Below, in pieces: positions 1 to 9,083 of a stretch of 12,172 nucleotides of DNA. Where the stretch lies: assembly GCA_003024985.2 (NCBI GenBank), contig PXIH01S0008209.1; one strand, given 5' to 3'. The first letter of the stretch is position 1. Each line of letters starts with the position of its first letter. Below the pieces are notes generated by a model. That model saw nothing but the letters and a program-made list of their open reading frames with translations. It was not told the DNA's origin and ran no database searches. Made by a program: the position numbers and the translations under genes. The DNA comes from Euperipatoides rowelli. Taxonomy: Eukaryota; Onychophora; Udeonychophora; Euonychophora; Peripatopsidae.

Positions 1-106
1 TATAATACAATTCTATTCTCAGGTATTGTTGTAAAATAATTTACCAATATTAAAATATATTATTTGGGTGGAATTCCCTTATAAAAAAAAAAAAAGAGCA
101 AGTATT

Positions 107-114
107 ACTCACCT
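107..114 (-). other. Candidate 5' splice donor
   Basis: Read on the minus strand this is AG|GTGAGT, preceded by AA, a full match to the animal donor consensus. It falls exactly where the open frame of 309-113 would otherwise meet a stop codon. The equivalent place in the right-hand copy (about 4405-4420) has no such donor. A chance match is possible because the motif is short. Confidence 0.35.
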
Positions 115-309
115 TTTATAGATATGCCATGCAGAGTTTATTATTAGCCTAAGGGCCACAAGGGTATACTGTGGCACATTGGTGTATAGAGATTTTGACT
201 TTGGATTATGTTTCCTTGATGCTAAGGTGCTTTTTAGCTTGGGTACATGTTCCTCACATGGGGAGATTTCTTCCAAAATAGCTGAAAAGATGGCCACCCA
301 TAATGACAT
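113..309 (-). CDS. Possible first coding exon, or coding part of a repeat arm (unknown product)
   Basis: On the minus strand an open frame runs from an ATG at 309-307 to the sequence AAAG|GTGAGT, whose GT is at 112-111. That is a consensus splice donor, followed at once by an in-frame TGA. The predicted peptide is about 65 residues, soluble, with motifs such as SPCEEHVPK, SRKHNPKSKS, LYTNVPQYTLV and a C-terminal WHIYKR. I do not recognise the family. The same peptide is visible in decayed form in the inverted arm at 4241-4393 (SPCDKHVPR, LYTDVPQYTLV), where the changes are mostly synonymous or conservative; this argues for past coding selection. The frame reads outward, away from the decayed nuclease-like gene to its right. 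It could be the first exon of a gene running off the left edge, or coding sequence inside a transposon terminal repeat. No acceptor or second exon can be seen in the window. Confidence 0.33.
137..300 (-). repeat. Left arm of a long diverged inverted repeat
   Basis: The reverse complement of this stretch aligns with 4241-4393. Shared stretches include GGGTGGCCAT, CTCCCCATGTGA, ACATGTACC, AAAGTCAAAAT, CTCTATACACC and CAGTATACCCTTGTG, in the same order with small gaps. By eye identity is about 70-75% overall. Similarity fades outward near 110-136. The arm is richer in G+C than its surroundings. It may be a terminal inverted repeat of the element that carries the decayed gene between the arms, or one of two copies of an unrelated coding repeat. 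Confidence 0.75.
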
Positions 310-1546
310 ACCCCCCCCTGAATATATCAATTAGTTTTTATTGTGTGGTGTTATCAAGGTTATTTTAACTGGTAAAAATGTGCCAAATAAGGGCTTTTCA
401 GAAATTATTACAATGCCTTCATGGAGTTCATTCAATTCACTAATAACAGAAAAAAATCTAACTAAAACTAATCATGCTTGTGCCCCTATTCTTTCTCATC
501 CAGGTAGTTTTGCTTCTATTTAAATAGTTACTTTTTAAGATGCAATGATACAAGACTGTGGTTCTTTATGGAGTGATGAAGGATTTTTCCAGACAATTAT
601 TTCAATAATATTTTCCTAGGTCTGGTCTCTTTTCACACAACCAAGATTATTATAAGCTGTTTAGGGAAGTACTTGGAGGATAGTGGCATTATAGAGGCAC
701 TAATAGAAAGTGAAGTGTTCGATCCACAGGCTAAAAAGACACCATTATTCTAGAGGAATAGGAGGATTGGGCATCATAGCAGAGGCTCTACAAAGGCTTT
801 CAACTGAAACAGTTTTTTTTTTCAACTGTTGATAATATCAATTATAAAAAACTTTTCAAACAGATACAACTGCTACAAAAAGCTTTTGACCATAAAGATG
901 AACTAAAAGCTTCAATTCAGATACAAAAAGTGATTCAGGACATGGAAGACTTTACCACGGATTTTAATAACTTTTGAATGTAGGAGAGAGAAAATCAGCC
1001 ATGTTTGCATATTGGAACAATTTCCTCTCAAAAATTTTCCCAATACTAAAGGATTTTATTAGAGGAGATAAAGAGGGTAGCTGACTGCTTCATCTTTCAT
1101 CTTTCAGGAGAGCACTGCCATTATTTTTTGCATTTGATAAGATACATTATGCAAGATGGGGCTCTGTATATCACAAAGATTGCCTGCAGTTGAAAGAAAC
1201 ACATCCCAGTCTATTTGAATCATTCATGAGAGATGAGTTTGTTGTACAGCATGACAACAGAAAATTTAGCAGTGTTGGAACAGTGTTACAACAAACAAGC
1301 AAAGGGTCCTGGTGTATCATTGGTATGACATGAAAAAAAGAAACTGTGGCACTGCAGGATATAACCAAGCATGATACCTACTCAATGAATATACTTTTCA
1401 GGAGAATCTTCTGGTGTCGTCATCGAAAATGACTATAATCTACATCATGAGTATTCAGACAGCATCATATCAAAGGACAACCAGTGTATTGAAAAAAGGT
1501 TGCAGCGCTTATTTCAGAAACACAAGATGATAATGTTTGTTAAATG

Positions 1547-1554
1547 TTCTAGTG
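1547..1554 (+). repeat. Left target-site duplication of the 730-bp hAT element
   Basis: The 8 bases TTCTAGTG are identical to 2285-2292, directly outside the CAGG/CCTG ends. Eight bases is the standard duplication length for hAT insertions. Confidence 0.93.
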
Positions 1555-2284
1555 CAGGTGTCTCAAACTCAATTACTAGGAGGGCCAATTAGGAAATATC
1601 CCAAGATATGCGAGGCCACACCACAAACCCCCCACCCACCCCAGGGTCCATTGCAAAAAAATTATTCCCATCTCTTCGGAAAATTATACAATAATCAAGA
1701 TTAAATTTCAAAAGTAGTTTTGTTAATTCGAAAACAAGGTAACTTAAAAAGGGGATAATATAATTAACTTTACTTGACCATATGTTACTCATATACACCT
1801 ATAATAATTATACATGACAATATTAGATATAGACTTTATTAAAAAGAGGAATAACAACTTTTTTTCTGGGAGAGTTAAGTAAAGATGTTTAACAATATAA
1901 CAACCTATAAATAGACGAAAAGCATACATTTGTGGCCAATCCGACTGTCTGATTGAAAATACATTAAAAAAAAATAGCTGCCTGAAAGAAAAATTTTATA
2001 CAACAACTCTGTTTTAAACCACATTTATTAAAAATTAAAGTTAAACTGTCTAAAAACGATACATTTCTATCAGTCTGAATGTCAAAAAAACAAACTGTCT
2101 GATAGAAATATTTATAGAGCGCTGGTTTAAAGTTTTGCTTTATAAAAAAAAAGCCATTAAATTTTAATTGCCAGACATTTTCAGGCGGGCCGCAATCAAT
2201 GTCTTTATTTTAGTTTGACAAAGGCCGCACTAGATGGCATATAGGGCTGCATGTGGCCCCCGGGCCGCGTGTTTGAGACCCCTG
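1555..2284 (+). mobile_element. Non-autonomous hAT element (730 bp)
   Basis: The left end is CAGGTGTCTCAAACTCAATT and the right end is GTTTGAGACCCCTG, giving a 14-base terminal inverted repeat with one mismatch. Exact 8-bp target duplications flank it, which proves a transposition event of hAT type. Both ends have subterminal G+C-rich GGCCGC and GGCC motifs (for example GGGCCGCAAT near 2187 and GGCCCCCGGGCCGCG near 2255) while the middle is AT-rich, typical of hAT MITEs. I see no transposase reading frame, so it depended on an autonomous relative. It interrupts the decayed nuclease-like gene between KCSS and the following GKHLPKEE. The 69-residue minus-strand frame at 1589-1798 has no family resemblance and is not called as a gene. 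Confidence 0.93.
2063..2109 (+). repeat. 11-bp perfect inverted repeat inside the hAT element
   Basis: ATTTCTATCAG at 2063-2073 pairs with CTGATAGAAAT at 2099-2109 around a 25-base loop. A related direct copy, ACTGTCTGATTGAAAATA, lies at 1944-1961 (compare ACTGTCTGATAGAAATA at 2094-2110). Repeated internal motifs in hAT elements can be transposase-binding sites, but no function is shown here. Confidence 0.5.
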
Positions 2285-2292
2285 TTCTAGTG
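2285..2292 (+). repeat. Right target-site duplication of the 730-bp hAT element
   Basis: TTCTAGTG, identical to 1547-1554. Removing the element plus one copy restores an uninterrupted reading frame at the junction. Confidence 0.93.
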
Positions 2293-3802
2293 GAAAACAT
2301 TTACCAAAGGAAGAATAAACATTTAAGTTGTCATGCCTACAGGAAGGAGAGGAACTGTGTAATAAATTTAGGGAGGACATTTTTGTTCAAAAATCAAAGA
2401 AACTTCTAAATCCACTGTTAATAAAAGAAAGGCAAAATGCAAAGAAGCAAATAACATTTGTGATAAAAAAAGAATAAAATAGTGAATGCTTTGAGAATTA
2501 TTGAAATTTCTCGAGATCGCAAATATTCAATTGACAAACTACTTACTTTTGAACTGATGAGCACCTCATTCTTTTTGACCAAAAATAGAATGCTTCAAAA
2601 CACAGCTAAGGCTGAATTGATTCATGAAGTGGAGAAGGAATTAGGAGATGCAAAGAAGATTGAAATGCCCCCAAACACAAATTGCACAGTTTAAATTTTA
2701 TGCTTCATGCATGCCTAATAGCTGCTGCAGCAGGAAATTTAGTGAAAACTTTAAGTGAATTTTGTGATATCCGCATGAAACAAATAACTTCCTCGTCAAA
2801 ATATTCAGGAAGATTTGAGAAAATCTTTGACACATATACTGAAAAGAGTGTTAAACTTCTTGAAAGGAGGAGACGTTGAATAAGAATCCAATTGACATGC
2901 TAATATCAAGTGGAACAACACCCTTACCAAAGGATATGGATGCATTCTGGGCATCAAACAAGAACAAAGAACAGTTTCAGACATTATTAGATCTTACTTG
3001 CAGCAACATAGGTCACAAATACCCTGCTCTTTAGTTTACCTCAGTGGTTTTTGGCAATGAAGAAGCTGTAAAAATAGAAGTTAACCAACTAATAAGTGAA
3101 GTCCCAGAACTTAGATCCAGCCTAGAAGCTGATGAGATACTGTTTTTGCATATCAGCCATGCAATCATGTACTTATAGGAGGTATCTAGCTTGTTGGTGG
3201 CATCATCTGATACTGATGTATTTGTCTGTACTGTATACTACTTCAACACTATGTTGAAAGTGAACGGTTTGTAATAACTGGATACTCTGAAAGAAAGGCC
3301 AGACATCAAGATTCATCCCTATACATGTAATATCTTGTGTTCTTCATAAACCTAATATTGAAACTCTTCCATCTGTTCATGCCCTTAGTGGTTGCGACAC
3401 TATGAGTAATGTTGGTACTAAACACAGCACATTTATAGAAGCAAAAGAGTATTGAAGCCTGTTGAAAGATTTTGGCAGAGAAGTATTAACAGATAGTATG
3501 GTGGTGAAAGCTGAGGAGTATCTAACATGATCCCTTTCCAAGGATTTCAAAATTATGAATGAACTATGAATCTGAAAGTACCATCATATGAAACAAGACT
3601 TCAAAAAACTTCCTCCAACTTCATCAAGTCTTTAACTACACATTAAAAGGGTATACTTTCAAAGTTATAGATGGTATCATGTGTTCGATTTTGAAGATGT
3701 TGAAAGAGATTCACAAGATCCTAGCCTTTATGGATATGAAGAGACTTCTGCAGGGTGGGAACCTCACATTATCTTTGCAAAATTTCAGATGATTTTCCTC
3801 AT

Positions 3803-3919
3803 CCATGTAGCTGTAAAAAGTGTGCAAAACAGAGAATGTGTAAATGTAGGATAAATGCAATGCCGGTAGCTTGTTGAAGATTCTATGCTTGTGGAAAGTC
3901 TGCTCAATGTCAAAATGGT
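3803..3919 (+). other. Cysteine-rich C-terminal motif of the decayed gene (Tesmin/TSO1-like)
   Basis: The translation has a dense cysteine pattern that begins CSCKKCAKQRMCKCR and continues with cysteines in PVAC, YACGK and QCQN. It resembles a CXC (Tesmin/TSO1-like) zinc-binding motif with its typical C-x-C and C-x-C-R spacing. It is entered by a frameshift relative to the preceding LPPT block and contains one stop after PVAC. Such motifs bind DNA in Tesmin/TSO1 proteins, which would suit target or end recognition by a transposon protein; that role is inferred here. Confidence 0.6.
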
Positions 3920-4240
3920 TTGGCATATAGTAAAGAAATTTCAAAACTGATGTATTAAAGACATTAAACCAATAATAAACATTGAATATTATGTATTGTA
4001 AAACAAACTGGTCAGTTTGAAGCATGAATAGTATATAAAACGTTTATGCTGAAAACCGTAAAAATTTAATCTATTTAATCAAAAACACAGTGTCTTTTGT
4101 AAAAAATAACATAATTGTAGCCTATATGTTAATAATCCTATGTAAAATGGTGTACTAAGTAATTTTGATCTTTATACAAGTTTTTCCTAAAGTTAATGGT
4201 TTGCAATATATGCTCCTGTACTGAATTGTTCTAAGGTCAC

Positions 4241-4393
4241 GGGTGGCCATTTTGCAAAAAAACTCCCCATGTGACAAACATGTACCAAGGCATAAACCAT
4301 CCATGGACATCAGGAAAACATAAATCAAAGTCAAAATACTCTATACACCGATGTGCCCCAGTATACCCTTGTGCCTTTCTACTATATTATAAA
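4241..4393 (+). repeat. Right arm of a long diverged inverted repeat
   Basis: This is the partner of 137-300 in opposite orientation. It begins about 320 bases after the end of the cysteine-rich C-terminal coding block, where a 3' terminal repeat would be expected. Its coding potential is broken by small indels: the SPCDKHVPR segment, the SGKHKSKSK segment and the LYTDVPQYTLV segment are not all in one frame. Past 4393 the sequence turns into plain AT-rich DNA. I could not identify a target-site duplication outside the two arms. Confidence 0.75.
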
Positions 4394-6791
4394 TCAATAA
4401 AAAAATCTATCTAAACGCATGATGGCCCCATGAATGAAAAAGTCATATTATTATTATAATTTTTTCTTATTAAACAATAAGATATGATACTGTACACTGT
4501 AATTCTGATAATAAAAAGTGAATATTTTTTCTTTTGAATATTTTGAAACATTAAGAGATAAATATTTTAAATCGTTTTTGAAAATAACATGTTTTCATTT
4601 TAAAAGAATAAATAGGCAGAGGAGGCAGGGTGAGAAGGGTTCGGAGAGGGGGTTTTGGTGTAGGAGGGCAAAGGGAAGGGGATAAATAGAACCCAATGCA
4701 TTTCAATTTACAATGGGCTATTCAGCTAGTTAACAATATAATATGGTATAAATATTTCAAGAATGCTTATATCATCTTTGAAGTATTCAAATTAAAAATT
4801 TAGACTAGAGTAACTTATGATATATTTTATAATTTACATTAATAACATTTGATCCGCTTATAAATATGAAGATTTACTACTTTTCTTGTTTATCCTTTTT
4901 TTTTTTTTGACAATAAAGATGTATTCTGCTTATTACTTGAAGACAACAAGATATTATAACAGAAGTTATTATTTATCGGAAGATGTAATCAATTTAACTA
5001 AAAGTCTGGAATTTGGAAATTTTTTAACCATAAAAGAGGATCGCGTATAGGGAAATATCATAAAAGCCTAAAATCATATATTTGAAATAGAAGTTATTAA
5101 ATCTATATTTAGAAAATGTAAAAATACCAAAATAAGATTTTAAAAAAAGCTTGTGTTTAAGATTAATACTGCTAATATAATATCAATTGCCATTGTTTTT
5201 GTTTGCTAATTTGATATCTAAGTTATTTCAAACAAATATGAAACAAGTCCAAATTTGAGTTGCATTTATTGTCCATCTTTTATAATTTTTGCCAAGACAT
5301 TGATATCGCAATAAAAAATTGAGGCATTTAAAATTGAAAACTACAGATCTAAACCATTTGATTAGAAAAAGAGAATATAAGAATCATGGAGGAGGAGTAA
5401 ATGTTAGATTCATTAAATAAAATAAATATTATACAAACTAAATATTCTGATAGACCCAAGGTTGAAATATTTTAAGGTCATTTTTCATACATCTTATCTC
5501 CCCCGTGGTATAACATGGTTTGCAGTCATTACCCTATATTATCCTCCACATACATTATGAATGAAATTGATCACATAAAATTAATTAATAGTACTGCAAA
5601 TATATTTGTTCTGAGAATTTAATATAATTATGAGATGTGATCACCTCATATACCATGTAACTTCTTTTTTCAAAAGGGGGTTCTGAGACACATCCAGCTG
5701 GCAACATTTATGACTCAACACCATTGTTTATTGTATGGGTATAATTTCTTAATAATGTCATACATTCCAAACATATGAATACCCCTCTTATATATAGTCT
5801 ACTGTATATACAGTGATTTTGAAACCAAAGTGTGGTATATGAGTTTAAATCACCACATATATTTTATAACCTCTTTAAAATAAAACCAATTCAGGTTCTG
5901 GTATCATTCTAGAACAATCTGTTAATGATCACCTGATGTTGTCATGCGACATTTGACTATATAAGAAATGATTTTAAATTTATTTTAAATTATCATTTGT
6001 TTCTGGAGTTTTATGTGGATTTTATTTAATAGAATCTTTTAACATGATTTGCTGTTTATCAGTACTGGGCAGTCGTAAGTCGGATACAACATTGGTATAA
6101 ATAGAGGGTATAAATTTAACACAGATATATCCCCAGGTTTCAACGATCATGAAGAGTATGTTGTTTTTTATATAGCATGTTTTACAAACATTATGAAGAG
6201 TAAAATTTCTTAATATATTATATGCTGTAGGAAAAAATTTAATGGATAAAATCAAACTTAATGGTAATCCATTGAACATTTAAAATATAGACTTTTTAAA
6301 ATATATACACAAATCAATGTTATATGATTTTATTTATGATAAAATGCAAAGAACAGTGGGTTAATCAACACACTACTATAAAAAAATAGGCCACTCAATG
6401 TTTAACATGTGGAAATTTAAATGATATATTATATATTGTGGTGGTGCTTTTATAGAAGTCCAGTCAGTCTATCATATCCTTGTTAATTTCTTTATTTTTA
6501 TTTTTACTACAATAATTAATGTTAAAAATTTTATTTCATTTTTTAAAATTTAGATTTGCTAGAAGATATCATCTAATCAGCATTTCTACTATAAATACCT
6601 TAAAATCATTAATATTTACACATACTTTAACCTGATATGAAGAGGCAGAAAAATTGAAGTTCAACATAATAGTTACATTAAAGTAATCAGTAATATCAAT
6701 AAACAATCAAATAAGCATATACCTTCCTCTTATGTTAACATTACAAATCTTATTCCTATCAATATCTCTTCATTATAAAATATAAACTATT
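4394..6791. other. AT-rich stretch without a supported gene
   Basis: Apart from the G/A-rich patch near 4615-4682 I see no coding block, transposon end with matching target duplication, or RNA gene here. It holds A/T runs, a poly-T of about 13 near 4896, an AT palindrome near 5966-5998 and a 14-base palindrome at 5801-5814. A minus-strand open frame of 85 codons at 6022-6279 has no recognisable domain, and no splice or composition signal supports it. Confidence 0.5.
4615..4682 (+). other. Purine-rich, G-run patch in AT-rich DNA
   Basis: About 68 bases are almost only G and A with runs of three to five G (for example GGGCAAAGGGAAGGGG at the end), in strong contrast to the surrounding AT-rich sequence. 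It could form a triplex or, with one long loop, a G-quadruplex. No gene or transposon end can be tied to it. Confidence 0.4.
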
Positions 6792-7235
6792 TTATACAAC
6801 ATCAGATCTATAAAAAACAAATTTGACGTTTTGCAAGCCCACGCACACCATGAAAATCCAGACATTATTATTCTCAGCGAATCTTGGATAAAATCTCAAC
6901 ATGTTGATGCATTTAACATTTAGAGCTTTAATTCATTTCATCATATATAAGAGAGGAGTTTCCTTATACTTTTGTAATACTTTTTCCATTTTTTCTGTGC
7001 TATTCCCTTTGAGCCTGAGGCTGAGGCTATAGCAATCAATATTAGATCTAACTACCTTACTAGAAATATCCCAGTTCTTGCATTAATTGTTTTCTACTCT
7101 CCTCCAAAAAACCTTTTGCTGAGGATACCATCAAATCTATTTCAACAAAATACATAAGCTTCTTGTAGTAATTCAAATACTAATATAGTTGTAATGGGTG
7201 ATGTGAATAATTTGAATATTGACTTCCTAAAAAAA
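6792..7235 (+). pseudogene. LINE apurinic endonuclease domain, decayed
   Basis: One frame starting near 6792 gives LY, then NIRSIKNKFDVLQ and PDIIILSESWIKS, ending at a TAG at 6921. These correspond to the N..S...K motif and the D-I-I-x-L-(T/S)-E-(T/S)-W motif of LINE APE endonucleases, where the conserved Glu helps bind the metal; that Glu is retained. After several frame changes the segment at about 7188-7235 reads VVMGDVNNLNID, equivalent to the family GDFN motif, with Phe changed to Val. The catalytic centre is therefore partly visible but the frame is broken. It would have nicked target DNA to prime reverse transcription. Confidence 0.8.
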
Positions 7236-7356
7236 AAAATTATTTCTTCATCTCATATCTAAACATACAAGGGATTCAAATATATTAGACAAATGTTTTT
7301 TCAAAGGCAAAATCTATTATAGTGTTCTTATCAAAAGTCCTATTTCATCAATATTA

Positions 7357-7542
7357 TTGATCCCTAATTGTCTTTATTCAAACATAAACTTAGCTCAATA
7401 TTTTTATTGTAGACCAAAATCCAATTCAAATATTAATTCATTTTTAAAATATATTAAGTCTTTTGATTGGTCAATTTTTTTTCTAATCAAAGATATCAAT
7501 GAAGCAGTAAAATATTTCAACTTTGTTCTTAGAAACTTTTAA
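7357..7542 (+). pseudogene. LINE linker between endonuclease and reverse transcriptase, decayed
   Basis: A 61-codon open stretch includes SFDWSIFFLIKDINEA followed by VKYFNFVLRNF. The W at the start and the D-(I/V)-N-E-A-(Y/V)-x-x-F pattern are what CR1/L2-type LINEs show between their endonuclease and RT domains. It lies in the right place and on the right strand. On its own the similarity is weak; I rely on its position within the element. Confidence 0.5.
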
Positions 7543-7984
7543 TACATTTGTTTCCCATTGAAATGCATCTTTTTTTAGAGAATATTCTCATTAATGGTTC
7601 AATCTAGAAATCAGAAATCTTATAAATAAAAGATAACTTCATTTTTCAAATGGTGATGTCAACTGATATGGTTAAATCTACAAGTTCAGAATTGAAATCA
7701 GCAATTTATTTGCAAAATAATCACTTTGAGAAAATGAAAACAAATTTAAATCCGGGATCAAAATTTTTTTTATATTCTTTTAAAGCAATCAACCCAATAT
7801 ACACAAGAACCACTCAATAAATATTCAGTTTCAAGGCAAATCTCATGTGAATATGTGCAATCAATGATTGAAATACCGGATTACTTCAGCTAATAAAATT
7901 CAAAAGTTACAATTAATATCCAATATTTACCAGCGTATCTACCAGATCTAGTTATTCCACCAGTAGAATACCTTATCATCAGAC

Positions 7985-8829
7985 ATGATTTCAAATTTAA
8001 TATTTAAAACATTTTCTATTGAACTATATGATAAAATAACTCATTTAATTAACCACTCATTAAAACAAATGCTGTTGTCCAATAGAATAGAAAACAATCC
8101 ATCATTATTCCAATTTCCCAAAGCTAAATGTCCCACCTCCCCATCCATGTTTAGACCTATATCATTAATATTACCAATAATCTCTTAAATATGTGAAAGA
8201 CATATTTTAATGTGATAACAGATATACTCAAAAACAGATAAATTTCAATTTGGAGGATTACCTCATTATTTAACAACTCAGTACCTTGTTTTATCCATTA
8301 ATTCTAGAAACCTTTGAAAATCCAAATTTCAGAATAATAACCATAATAAACGATTCAAACAAAGCCTATGATAATCTGAATCATAGTCAATTATTTACAC
8401 CTTATTAGATTTTGAAATACTGGTTCTATAATCAGATGGATTGTGAAATTTCTATCAGAGAGATCTCATTATATTAGATTTTCATATAAAACATAGTTTC
8501 CCACTTCTTTAGTTCAAATGGAGTACCCAAAGGTTCTGTCCTAGGGAGTCTCCTTTTCATCATAGCAACTATTTCAATAGATCTCAATATATTTACCATT
8601 TCAAATTTACAGTATATATGATTTAACTGTAGTTAATGTTGATAATAAATCTAATATTCACAATTCATCACAAGATCTCACCAACAACCTAATTTAAATG
8701 AAATGTTAATAAATACTTCAACACCTGCAATTATGATACCGTTCATAATTTATCAAAATCCAAATATCCTGTGTATTGAAAAATAAAGAAAACTTTAATA
8801 TAGTTAATCATTTAATATACAGTTAATAC
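7985..8829 (+). pseudogene. LINE reverse transcriptase domain, decayed
   Basis: The open block from 7985 carries MISNLIFKTF, then LINHSLKQMLLSNRIE, then FPKAKCPTSPSMFRPISL. These match the RT region read in LINEs as D-x-I-(P/S)..L.K, the helix before I-P-(I/L)-(P/F)-K, and the (F/Y)-R-P-I-S-L motif. After a TAA come ICERHIL, then QFGGLPHYLTTQYLV, then INDSNKAYDNLNH (the F-x-D-x-S-K-A-F-D motif with its first Asp kept) and NGVPKGSVLGSLLFI (G-V-P-Q-G-S). The YADD position near 8614-8628 reads IYDLT, so the Ala and one catalytic Asp are lost. The pieces lie in more than one frame. The enzyme cannot have been active in this copy. Confidence 0.85.
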
Positions 8830-9083
8830 TGGGAGCAATAATTCAAAATGATCTCAAATGGTCCAAACATGTTGATCATATCATAACAAAAGCTAACAAT
8901 ATTTTTTTTTTGAAAATTTGTAAAGATATTAACATTCTTAAATTAGTTTATTTAAATTTTAATAGATCTCAAACTAATTATTTATTAATTATAGGTAGCC
9001 TATATTTATTTAAACTAGAAAAACTCTAATTACAAGATAAAAGAGACCTTGCCCAAGAGGATATGGTCTCTTTTTACAAAATT
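8829..9083 (+). pseudogene. LINE C-terminal region, decayed
   Basis: A single frame without stop from 8829 to 9026 starts LGAIIQNDLKWSKHVDH and continues with ITKANNI, matching the L-G-(V/I)-x-I-D-x-x-L-x-W-x-x-H block after the RT palm in CR1/Jockey LINEs. After a longer unrecognised part it ends with FKLEKL, a TAA at 9027, then LQDKRDLAQEDMVSFYKI to 9083. The usual family order has LE..Q.R, a gap, and then R-R-x-R-G-D-(M/L)-x-x-(V/F)-Y-K-I, so part of the intervening sequence is missing. No active residues can be judged. Confidence 0.7.

Larger units (their letters stand above)
341..3919 (+). pseudogene. Decayed multi-copy invertebrate protein with XPG/FEN-like motifs and Cys-rich tail
   Basis: Consecutive coding blocks, broken by stops, frameshifts and one hAT insertion, match a large repeated invertebrate protein family that I recognise but cannot name. 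In order: PSWSSFN (413 on); WSDEGFFQTI (about 560-600); SFHTTKII..CLGKYLEDSG and ALIESEVF (619-750); MFAYWNNFL (1001 on); then FFAFDKIHYARW, ETHPSLFESFM, FVVQHDNRKFSS and WCIIGMT (1085-1330); the hAT insertion; FDTYTEKSVK (to 2879); PLPKDMDAFW (about 2920); LEADEILFLH (about 3122); SSDTDVF (about 3203); VHALSGCDT (3375-3401); LPPTSSSL (3609 on); and a cysteine-rich end (3803-3919). The EAD, DTD and GCD motifs resemble the metal-binding motifs of FEN1/XPG-type nucleases, so a DNA-cutting role in transposition is plausible but inferred. In-frame stops at 1082, 1331, 3032, 3176 and 3633 rule out a functional product. The N-terminus appears to be missing. Confidence 0.8.
137..4393 (+). mobile_element. 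Candidate decayed large DNA transposon with long inverted repeats
   Basis: The sequence shows two inverted arms of about 155 bases flanking a decayed + strand gene that starts about 40 bases inside the left arm and ends about 320 bases before the right arm. That layout fits a DNA transposon whose 5' coding part has been deleted. The gene family has FEN1/XPG-like acidic motifs and a cysteine-rich tail; from memory, Academ-superfamily transposons carry an XPG nuclease, so an Academ-like element is the working hypothesis. A younger hAT element is nested at 1555-2284. Against the idea, the arms look coding when read outward, their ends are fuzzy and no target duplication was found. The two arms could be independent insertions. 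Confidence 0.4.

Noticed and set aside
311-319. CCCCCCCCTG, read on the minus strand as CAGGGGGGGG, considered as a hAT-like end of an element running left
   Set aside because: No matching second end or duplication is visible in the window and the right arm lacks it; homopolymer runs make such matches easy.
1589-1798. Minus-strand open frame inside the 730-bp hAT element
   Set aside because: The element is non-coding in type; the peptide does not resemble a transposase.
3711-4025. Minus-strand open frame of 104 codons, the longest in the window
   Set aside because: It lies opposite the Cys-rich end of the decayed + strand gene, which has clear family similarity; the antisense peptide shows no domain and is best explained as a shadow frame.
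5801-5814. Perfect 14-base palindrome ACTGTATATACAGT
   Set aside because: Short and AT-rich, no partner motifs or gene nearby; chance is likely.
5645-5843. 11-base inverted pair CTCATATACCA / TGGTATATGAG 180 bases apart, considered as a MITE end
   Set aside because: Flanking sequence does not extend the match and no target duplication is present.
6022-6279. Minus-strand open frame of 85 codons
   Set aside because: No recognisable domain, splice signal or repeat context; in 24 kb of six-frame reading one such frame can arise by chance.
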